The notes beneath the pieces are model-generated. The model saw only the letters and a list, made by a program, of their open reading frames with translations, was not told the origin of the DNA and did not search any database. A program made the translations under genes and the position numbers. This document shows, piece by piece, positions 21,940 through 30,574 of a stretch of 64,000 nucleotides of DNA; within the stretch, counting starts at the first letter, position 1, and every line of letters begins with the position of its first letter. Source of the stretch: Lindgomyces ingoldianus (Eukaryota; Ascomycota; Dothideomycetes; Pleosporales; Lindgomycetaceae); assembly GCF_010093535.1 (NCBI RefSeq), contig NW_022985170.1, positions 1,531,278 to 1,595,277 on the forward strand. The letters are read 5' to 3'.

Positions 21940-24454
21940 CAGGCGGTCAAGTCGGCGACGGCTCCTCTGGTTCGACAAATGGCTTATAAAGACCACAGGC
22001 TCCTCACCTGTATATCCCTCTTTTCGTCAGCGAACTTCAACAACACCCCAACAGCATCAATAGGACTGCTTAATTCATAATTCGGATCTGGGTGCATGCG
22101 ATAAACCCTCCAGGCTGTCTTCTGGGGCCAAAAACTCTCAATTTGCTAGGACAGAGTGTTGTGTTTATTTTTCCTTGTTTACGATGTCATGCATGCTTTA
22201 GGCTCTACTGTTTCCCTATTTCTCTACCTTATTCCCCTAGGATTGCGTTATTCCGCAAGTACTGGCGTTCAAGGAGCAGCAAACATATCCCCTGTTTTCG
22301 ACACTTTGTCACTTAGGCACATCAATGGTGGGAATTTTCTCTGTTCGGCGGAGGTCGTCCGTCACGGAATGGCCCAACTCAAGGTAGCAGAGTTAGAGGG
22401 ATGCTGTACACATTATTTTTCTGATTCCCTGTCCTATCACAACACCCCCGTCTGCGAAATCTATATTGGTATGTGTACTTCTACAACTTGTTGCTATAGC
22501 ACTCGTCAAATGGCAGCAATATCAAAGTTCTATTCTTGCATGTTTTTGGTCGAAACCTTCCCTGAGGAGCTGAGGACATTTTCAATCTCAGCCCTGTGAT
22601 TAACAATCTTGATTATGCCGCAACGGAGCCCCGGCTCGCGTGCTCGGTACCATTTCTTGCGAGCTTTTTGTGCATGACTTGACTTGACCTAAATCAGTCA
22701 CTTTATGCGATGAGTGCCAAGAAGGGTACTTTCTGACTCGGTTGGTTACCTGTTAGGTAATCGAGGATAGACTTTTATTCGTTAGGTAATTGTGATGATG
22801 ACTGAGATGGACCGCGGATGATAAAGCCGCATTTTGGGTGAAAGGTTTTTGCGATTCAAGGGTAATTATGGACGGCCGGCTGATAAGGTTAAGGTTGTGA
22901 GATTGTGCTATTTTGGAGAGAAGAGTGGAATGAAACAGAGGAGTGTTGCTGCGGTTGAACCTAGCCGAGGCTGAAGGGGAGGAGCTGGAGGGGACTTAGG
23001 AAAGAGTTAAAGGGCTTCATATTCGGTCGTGCGGTATTGCCTTTGAGGATCTGTTCTAGATGCATGTATATTTCTGAATGTCTCAGAGTCTGTTTTTGAG
23101 ACTGGGAATGCAATATGAAATCCATTTATAAACTCGATGTCTCTGATAGAACCACAGTGATGCGTCCTTGCGTATATTCTTCGGAAACCTAGGTTCAAGT
23201 TAGGGTCGGGTGTTGGCCTTTGGAAAAAAGAAATTTACATAAATAAAACAGGTCTCAATTTTGTTCTCGTTGTTCAGGAGGCTTCGCAGATCCTTTAATC
23301 TCCTAGAGATGAGTATCAACCACAGAGTTCATAAGATGTCTTCGACGGTGTGCGTGCTTACTTTAGGAAACCGCTGCCCTATGGAGAAAAGAGAGCGCAA
23401 TAAATCTATGACAATTTCGGACTATCATATCCGTCTGAAGGAAGTTGGATCGATCTTGAGTCGTGCTTACATCCGTAAAATTCGCAAGATCTCTGTAATT
23501 CTTGCGTTTGAAGATGTATCTGAAGTAACTTCACTCATAGCTGATTGATGATGTGCTGAATTCACCAAATTTCCATTCGTGTCTGGCCGGAATGAAGCCC
23601 CTGGATGCTGGTAGGACTCCCTACAGTCTGTGTAGTTATTTGTGTCCACTGGGAGGCAAGTAGATTTAAATTAAGCATCTCAGGGACCTCTGGATCATCT
23701 TTCTCGGGATTTGTGTCGTAAAACGTGTTGCATTAGACAATGCGATCGATCACAGAACCCTATATGAATGTCTGCCTATCAAAGTGTTTAAGTAAATCTT
23801 TCGACCTTGTTCTCCAATCTGTCGATCCTCGCGTTCCTGCCCGGCGTAGGAAAACAATTCCATGCCGCGAGATACCTACCAACCTGGATGCGCAAAGGGA
23901 TTGGAAATCGAGGCGGATGAATAAGCACGCGGTGGCGGGGGTTGAATCCCTTTGCATTAGTAAACTCGAACGGAGCTCCGCTGTCATTGTATCTGAGCAT
24001 GTGGACTTTATCTGGAAAGGTTACTTAGGGGAATAGAAGAACAGAGATAGGACACTAAGTACTTGATATGGAGTTGGAATGGATGTGAAATCCCGCGGCC
24101 GTAACAATTGGCTAGAGAGGAGCTGTGAGTTACACGGCGCCCTTTCTGGGGAGAGTGGCGATATGAAAATATACTTAGATACGAAGCCACCCTACTTTTC
24201 AGGAAGCTAAGAGGGGAGCTGCGGGAGGAAGCTGACTTAGCTTAACATCAGAGAGACTGAACTGAAAAGAAGGATAAACAGTGAAAAGCCAGAGCCCCGG
24301 AAACCGATATCCTACATTTATTCCTCGATGTAACAATGGAAAAACGCCGATCCATCTATGCATATGCACCGAAGCCGCCGACTCATTATGCTTCCGGCTG
24401 AGCCCAGCAATACCAATCCAGATCCAACTTCATCCAAGAAAATACGTAGGACTC
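21940..24454. other. Gene-poor intergenic region
   Basis: About 2.5 kb between the kapC-like gene and the heme lyase gene. It should include both 3' ends. I found no exon with conserved motifs on either strand. One tRNA-like B-box lookalike near 23940 was rejected. Confidence 0.5.
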
Positions 24455-25535
24455 TCAAGATGACCATCTTGACTTGCCCCCTTCTTCCTTAGCCTTCTTC
24501 TCCGCCTCCATCCTCTTCACCTCCCTCACCACACCCCCACTAGCCTTCCACCAAACATCCGTCCCCCACCTAACCAACCTCTCTGCCGCACCCCTTGGGC
24601 TATCCACCGCAGGTCTCACATCTAGATAGAAAACCGGCTCACCAGTTGGCTCCGGATCCCCTTCATAATAATCAATCACATACCTCACCTCGTGACACCC
24701 CTCCGGCCCGCACCTCTGTATAAACCAATCGTGCCGATCAAACGGCGGACTTGTCGCAAACTTCGACGGCCACACCCAACCCAACCACTGCAAGATCTGA
24801 CTCTTGGGTGTCATATCCCCCGGCCTTCCCGTAAACCGCAGAAGCTTTGGTGGCGGGACTTCACGATCCCGCCACCTTGTGTCTAGGATGTCTTCCTGAC
24901 CGAGGTCTTGCGCTGCGTTTTCTTCCCCTCGCGCGCAGATCTTGTAGCCTTGGACAATACCGCGGGAAAATCGTTGTTCCCAGCCAATGATTTCGGCCCA
25001 TGCGCCTTCGTTGAGGAAGTTGTGGACTAAGACCATGGATTCAACGTGCTCGGCGGGGGTGTCGGTGTAGCCTTTTCGCAGCATGGCGTTGTACATTTGC
25101 TGGGGGGATGGGTATTCCCAGAGCGAGCCGTCGCCCTTGGGAATTGTGCTGGTTTCGCGAGATACGGGTAGATCTTGAGACTGAGCCGAGGATCGAGAGT
25201 TTGGCAGTTCGAAAGGCATGTTATTCAGCGGGTTGAGGCGCGAGAGGAGACCCTGCTTCGGCGGAGATTGGAGAGCAGTGGCGGAGGTGTAGGCAGGTGA
25301 TGGCGTATCAGGTGGGACATAGGGACAAGCACCTTGCGGGGTCGATGCATTTTCTGGGAGGCGAGAGGGAGGAGGCGTTGACTTTTCGTGCATCGGGCAG
25401 CCAGGCTGGAGGGTTGTTAGATGCACAATTTGATGTTGGAATGGATTATCATACTGGAGGCTCTACGCTTCCTCGAGGCATGCGATGCGGCGCGATCGGC
25501 GCGGAGGGCGCTGTTTCTGCCCAAAACCAACCCAT
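24455..25535 (-). CDS. CYC3: Cytochrome c heme lyase (holocytochrome c synthase)
   Basis: Two exons on the minus strand: 25535-25455 and 25405-24455, giving 343 aa. The short first exon supplies MGWFWAETAPSAPIAPH. Two heme-regulatory Cys-Pro motifs follow, at C30-P31 (GCPMHEK) and C54-P55 (GACPYVPP). The catalytic body carries IPKGDGSLWEYPSPQQMYNA, the likely axial heme ligand His155 in LVHNFLNEGAWAEI, and the conserved HDWFIQRCG and VRYVIDYY segments. The enzyme attaches heme to the CXXCH of apocytochrome c in the mitochondrial intermembrane space. It has two CP motifs and the body of a general CCHL; whether it serves cytochrome c, c1 or both cannot be told. Confidence 0.93.
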
Positions 25536-25851
25536 TGCTAGATTTATTGTAGAACGTAGATGGAAAAAAAAGGAATGGGGGGTTTTAAAGGTGTGGATAG
25601 ATGCGTGTGGCGGGGACTGTCGGGGGAAACGGAACAGAACTTTTTGAGGCACTCGGATATACCAGGATTGCTGCCGTCATAATCTCGCTGAACACTATTC
25701 TGATTGGCTGACCACCACCAAGGAAATAGCTCTCCGTATAAGTATGGATTGATGAATTGATATTGATTGTAGTCATAGTATCATGGTTTCGATGTCTTCT
25801 ATTCTATGAATAGTTCAACGGTGATGCATTTGTGCCTTTTTCCGAAATCCC
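25536..25851. other. Intergenic between heme lyase start and YIP1 end
   Basis: 316 bp holding the heme lyase promoter and YIP1 3' flank, both genes on the minus strand. Nothing else seen. Confidence 0.5.
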
Positions 25852-27049
25852 TCAAGCGCCTGCAGTGACCTTCGCTAGCTGGCCAGTGCCACGAGAACTG
25901 AAGATTGCCATTATCCCAAAGCTTCCATAGAAGAGGACCATAGGATATGCAACGAGACCTCTCATAGAAGTCATGCGACCTAGATATTACATTAGTATGG
26001 TTACTACAATGAACTGGGAAACTAGCAGACTCACCAACAATCGTGAACATCGAGCTGGAAGAATATGCACACCAAACGATCGCGAGGCTCGTCAGCAGGT
26101 ACCCAAACAGACCATCCATGGGCACGGCGATTCCAATGATGGATGTGAGAACCAAAGGAAGTAGACAGTAACCCAGGACCGAAGCAGACCGTGGGAAGGT
26201 TAATGAGGACGAGAAGTGCGAGTTGGCATGTGGATGGTCTTGTGCTGCAGCTGCTTCTGCAGCAGTGAGGGGCGGGGACATAAGGGAGAGGATGATGTGG
26301 AGGGAGATGCTGCCTAATAGTGCAAGACCTGTACCGGGATGAGTTGTCGTTCAAATACGTAAAATGATGTCAACCTACCGTAGATGTATCCAAAATGGAG
26401 CTTGCCAGAGAGCTACTTGATATCAGCCTTGCATCAAAAGCTTCAATTTTGTGTATAAATACCAGCAATGATGTCCCAAATATGAGAAAGAACAGCACAG
26501 GACCTGCGAGATCGCTGTCATCCATGATGTGCTGGTCAATCCTACCGAACGGATTCAAGACCGCCAGAGTCTGCACTCCAGGTCAGCAAAAAAGCTCTTT
26601 GCTTTGTCCAAACCCTTGTCATTACGGACCTTCATCTTGATATGCCCAAAGTTAACACCCAGCTCTTCCACTACGACATTGTTAGCAAACAGGTCGATTA
26701 CTCGTAGGACGTTCGCAACGAACGTAATGGGGGTTCTCCTTCATATCTATTCCTATTAGCATATATTCCACATCCTATATGCATCAATATACCCTTCTGT
26801 GCCAAACGCTGCTAGCCACCCTGTCCGTAACCCGGACGCACCAACGCCCATCTGCCCACTCACCCCCGGCGCCGAGAAGCCAGCGCCATATTGTGCAGGA
26901 TACGGTTGTGTCTGCGGTGCGCCATAGTTTGCTTGGAAGGGCGTTGAGTGCCCAGAAACGGGCTGGTTCGAGAACGAAGAGGGATAGAACTGGAGATTTT
27001 GTGGGGCGCCGCCGTATGGGGGACTCTGTCCGTAGCCGTACTGAGCCAT
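25852..27049 (-). CDS. YIP1: Rab GTPase-interacting membrane protein Yip1
   Basis: Seven exons on the minus strand: 27049-26793, 26746-26724, 26670-26630, 26570-26463, 26412-26379, 26328-26035, 25979-25852, giving 294 aa with every join in frame. The N-terminus is Gly/Pro/Tyr/Gln-rich ([14 protein letters not shown]). The small exons give [21 protein letters not shown] and then [20 protein letters not shown], the Yip1 hallmark. Membrane segments follow: [72 protein letters not shown] and a last one ending in [20 protein letters not shown]. Yip1 works with Yif1 and Rab GTPases in ER-to-Golgi vesicle budding. Because the exons are small, most of the gene would be missed by a simple open-frame search. 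Confidence 0.95.
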
Positions 27050-27745
27050 TGCGGCGAGGTAATTATCGCGGAGTTAGAATGAAGGCGGTATGAGTCGAGT
27101 GGGGGGTTGAGCGATGCCAGGTGGCTAGTCGAACGTGCGTTGTGGAAGCCTAGTTACTTCTCTGTTGCGACTGAGATATTACGTCGGCGCGCCGTGCAAG
27201 GTTGTTACAAGTTTGGACTTGTGAAGTGAAGCGAAGCAAGGATAAAGGAGAGATACCCTACGACCGGGTAGATATGAGAAGAGTCACCTTTAGTGGCCGT
27301 CTAAGTCAAGCAATTTTGAAAGCGGTGGAGTGCTGTAGCTCCAAAATGTGTGCCACTTGTTTATTTCGGAGGTTCAGCTAATCCGCCGATCCTCAAACAG
27401 GTCACGTGTCATCATGGGGCTTCGACTTCGTACTTGTTATTCCACAGGGATGAAGTGAAATGATAAACCTTATTGTTTCCTTGTTCTTACGTATAATAAG
27501 ACCTCACTGAACGAAATTAAGACAAGCACCAGGATGAGGAGGGTATCTTTGATTTAAAAAACCGCTATGAGCAGAGTGGTTGATAAACGCCAGGAAAAAT
27601 TCATGACAGTCGTAAGCAAGCATTACCCCGAAACTCTCATTGCATCCCAATAAAGTTCTTTCCAAGCGCCTACCGCTGTGCTAATCTAAAAAACTAAGCT
27701 TCCTCACGTCTTACGTGCGGGAAGGTTCATCGCTCCATCGCTTCT
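27050..27745. other. Intergenic upstream of YIP1
   Basis: About 700 bp of YIP1 upstream sequence and the 3' flank of the zinc-binding exons. No gene with recognisable motifs. Confidence 0.5.
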
Positions 27746-28031
27746 TCAATACATCTCTACCGTACGCCGTGATGTGTAGTTGCACCAATCACACTGTGGA
27801 CGAGGATTAGATAATGGTAGAAGCGAATAGCTTACGAATGTCCATACCCTTGTTGCTGAAGATGCGTCATTGTCTTCGACGCAATACTCATTCTGGCAGC
27901 TAACACATCGCCGGATATAGCGTTCTTTGCAACCGATGCACTGGACAATATTAGAACGGTGCTATCCTTAGAGACTTTAGATGTCATACCGTGTGGCCGC
28001 AACCAAAGCAATCACGTCGAACGCCGATGAT
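27746..28031 (-). CDS. Three phase-0 exons coding a Cys-rich zinc-binding tail (parent gene uncertain)
   Basis: Minus-strand exons 28031-27990, 27940-27848 and 27793-27746, all in phase 0, with good borders (TTATAG| and |GTATGA; GTCCAG| and |GTATGG; CCACAG|). They code GVRRDCFGCGHT, CIGCKERYIRRCVSCQNEYC and CDWCNYTSRRTVEMY-stop. This gives five CxxC pairs or half-pairs, as in a zinc ribbon. They lie directly downstream of the F-box-like gene on the same strand, so they may be an alternative C-terminus spliced from a donor upstream of that gene's stop codon (one phase-0 candidate is AAG|GTACAT at about 28308). They could also be the end of a separate small gene or a remnant. I could not find a certain upstream exon. 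Confidence 0.5.
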
Positions 28032-28230
28032 CTATAATCCAGCCATGTCAGCCTATTTCTAAATCACATCCTAAGCACATACCTTGGCGCGCCAGGATTA
28101 GGTTTCCAGTGCTGTTATCCGATAATTGGGCTCCACGGCCAGTCATGGAGACTGGGTTCCGGAATCCAACTACCTCGTAACCGCCTCATGGGTAGGACCA
28201 TTGCCTTTCGCGCGCCAAAGTGATTTCCTT

Positions 28231-29598
28231 TCATCCCCACATTCCGTTAGAACCTGCGCCGGCCATCATCTCGCCGACCGGGTAGTGATCAACGCAGAGA
28301 CCCATATGTACCTTGATGGTTTGCTTTGGAATGATATGGCTGGTTCCATTGGTCTGGACACTTTCGATGAATTCTGTCTGCTGGAGTTCAGTGCGTTTGG
28401 CGATTGCAGACCCGGCGTAGCACTCTTCATCCCACCACTTGTGACAGCGCTCGCACCAACGGCCTTTCAAACACTCCTCGCATCGTGCGAATAGTGGAGG
28501 AGGCCTGGAGCCATCGGTGGTGTGTGGAGATTGAGCAGCTCGAATTGAGGCTGAATGGAGCGGCAGTGGGCTCAAGAGAGGGAATTCGGAAGATGGTGAC
28601 TGTCCGTACATTGCAGGACCTTCTGGAGACGAATGGCAGGTCTCGCACCCAGATGGGCCTAACGCCACAGTAGCAATAGCAGGATTGAGATACGAGGCTG
28701 GGTTCGGAAGTCCGGTAGTTGGGCCCTCACTGATAAATGCTTTTGTCGGGTCATGCCGCGGTCCCCTGCAGAGAACAGCATCGAAGAAGATGATGCCTTC
28801 GCAAGCTTTGAGAGTCTCAGCCCATTCCATCGAGGGGCGTTTCGCAAGCATGCGCCCAGAACACCGATACCACTTGTCTTCCGTTCGCGCCAGTGCGGCG
28901 TTGAGTGCATCTGCTGATCTCTGGTTCCATTCGGCGCTAATTTGGGCTCCCTGAGAGTAAATGATCCCCTTGGGAGGGGATCTCATCGGGGGAGGCTTCT
29001 TCTTGCCAGGCGCGTCTTGGATGGGAGCAGGTTCGCGGGGGCCAAAGAGGTAAATACCCTTGATCCTCGGGGTACCCTCCGGCCGTGTGGGGCGCACCGC
29101 GAATCTCAACACCTGCCTGAGCTTCCTCTCGTTCAAGTTCCGAGCATCTCTAATAGAGAGGATGCGGACGTTGAACTTATCCTCGGCGATGATCTCCCGC
29201 ACGAGGTCTGCAGGTACGCTCAAGCCATCCAGCACCATTGTATGCACGTTACGGAGCAGGCATCGTCGTTCAAGCTTCGAGAAAATGCCTCGGAGCGGGC
29301 CGGAATAGAACTCATCTTCGGTGAGGGATTCATCCATGCGCTCGGCGCGCCAACGAATACCGCCGGAATCGAGAGGCTCATAAGGCACGACTGCTGATTT
29401 GACAGTGGAGAGATCGAGGTAGCGGAAGACTTCGGGAGACTGATGCACGATGTAGTGAAACGCCTTTGAGGTGGCTGCCAGGGCATATATGGCAGAAACC
29501 GGTAGATAAGGCGCCGTCTGCCGTAGCACCAAAGTGTTGGAGAGCAAATCCGCTAGAGTAATCGGGAGAGGGTCGTCAGGAAGAATAAGAGGCCCCAT
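28231..29598 (-). CDS. F-box-like protein with C-terminal Cys-rich segment
   Basis: Single exon, 455 aa from the ATG at 29598 (MGPLILPDDPLPITLADLL). An upstream in-frame ATG at 29823 exists, but the intervening sequence includes a poly-C/G tract and looks like leader. Residues about 12-60 (ITLADLL, LPVSAIYALAATSKAFHYIV and FRYLDLS) resemble an F-box helix followed by a first leucine-rich strand (VHTMVLDGLSVPADLVREII and VRILSIRDARNLNERKLRQV). The C-terminal part is Cys-rich (CEECLKGRWCERCHKWWDEE) and ends in AGAGSNGMWG. Such proteins are usually substrate receptors of SCF ubiquitin ligases; that role is inferred. Extra zinc-binding exons lie just downstream. Confidence 0.75.
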   Translation of the reverse strand: MGPLILPDDPLPITLADLLSNTLVLRQTAPYLPVSAIYALAATSKAFHYIVHQSPEVFRYLDLSTVKSAVVPYEPLDSGGIRWRAERMDESLTEDEFYSGPLRGIFSKLERRCLLRNVHTMVLDGLSVPADLVREIIAEDKFNVRILSIRDARNLNERKLRQVLRFAVRPTRPEGTPRIKGIYLFGPREPAPIQDAPGKKKPPPMRSPPKGIIYSQGAQISAEWNQRSADALNAALARTEDKWYRCSGRMLAKRPSMEWAETLKACEGIIFFDAVLCRGPRHDPTKAFISEGPTTGLPNPASYLNPAIATVALGPSGCETCHSSPEGPAMYGQSPSSEFPLLSPLPLHSASIRAAQSPHTTDGSRPPPLFARCEECLKGRWCERCHKWWDEECYAGSAIAKRTELQQTEFIESVQTNGTSHIIPKQTIKVHMGLCVDHYPVGEMMAGAGSNGMWG

Positions 29599-30574
29599 GG
29601 CGGATGGAGGGAGGGGGGGGGGGAGAGAGGATTCCAGCCAGGAGATGAATGCGATGAGGTTAGGGTGGCTGCCACTTACCGGGCACGCTTTAAAGGAAGT
29701 GCGGATTACTAGGCCTGAGACTGGGACAGGGCACGTGCTCGTGGCTTTACCTGGAGGAAGGGATGTGTAAACAAAAAGAAAGGGAGACGCCGCGTTGAGA
29801 CGTGTTGTGTGAGGATGCAGCAATTGTTGGCCTGGTTAATGTGTGGGATTGCTGGTCGCATCACTCTCGACCCACCAGTCCCTGTGGGAGATCGCCCGTG
29901 GGTTGGCAAGGGTCCATGACATCAAGGCGTGGCCAAGCGCCGCAGACGCAAGTGCAAATGAAGAGCCAAGGCGGTGTTTGCGGAGACCTGTCTCCTGAGT
30001 ACGGATCTGGCCGCTTCATCGCTGCGGCCAAGGCGTTTTGAGGGCCTTGTCTCCATGGAGAAAGAAACAAGATGCGACAGTGATGCGTGCGAGGTTCCGT
30101 CCGGGAAGGCTGAAAGCGGGCAAGCGAGATCTGGGGACTGAGGCCTGTCGTGGGGGGGGGGGGAGCGTGGCATGCTGAGCCAGCCATTTGTGAATGACAT
30201 TATGTACGCAATACCAAACGCCCACCACGCCAGGTCCGCATAGCAGCGACTTCGGATGAACTGATTATTTCACAAATGAAACCATGTAACGGATACGAAG
30301 CGTTCAATGCGGGGGCGGATGGGATTCACCGAATTCGCTGTCCGAGTAATACATCTTATCGATAAGAGACAGCACGTCACGCGCGTCCGTGCTAGGTTGG
30401 CGCCTGCCTGTTCGTGAAGCTTCGTGAAGCTTCGAGAAGAGCCGCAAAACAATATGTCAGCACATTTACTTTCACTCCCCGTGACGCCGAGTCTTTTCGA
30501 TACCATTTTCTTGAGTGATTACCTGCGCGCCGTTGTGATACCCACTCTGCATTTTCGTCGTCGAAACACTCACG
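29599..30574. other. Divergent promoter between the F-box-like and UFD1-type genes
   Basis: 976 bp. It contains long G runs on the plus strand (29609-29624 and 30151-30163) and, near the UFD1 side, a striking heat-shock element described separately. No gene is seen. Confidence 0.55.
30411..30438. promoter_or_regulatory. Six-unit perfect heat-shock element
   Basis: Alternating TTC and GAA triplets spaced by exactly two bases: TTC 30411, GAA 30416, TTC 30421, GAA 30426, TTC 30431, GAA 30436. This is six contiguous perfect inverted pentamer units, more than the three needed for a trimer of heat-shock factor Hsf1. It ends 137 bp before the start codon of the UFD1-type gene and about 810 bp from the F-box-like gene. 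Motif seen directly; Hsf1 binding is inferred from the well-known consensus. Confidence 0.75.

Noticed and set aside
22092..22599. Open frames downstream of the kapC-like gene
   Set aside because: Overlapping, no motifs, AT-rich 3' flank composition.
23930..23965. tRNA B-box lookalike (GGTTGAATCCC)
   Set aside because: Mismatch at the invariant C of the box, and no A box or pairing acceptor arms around it.
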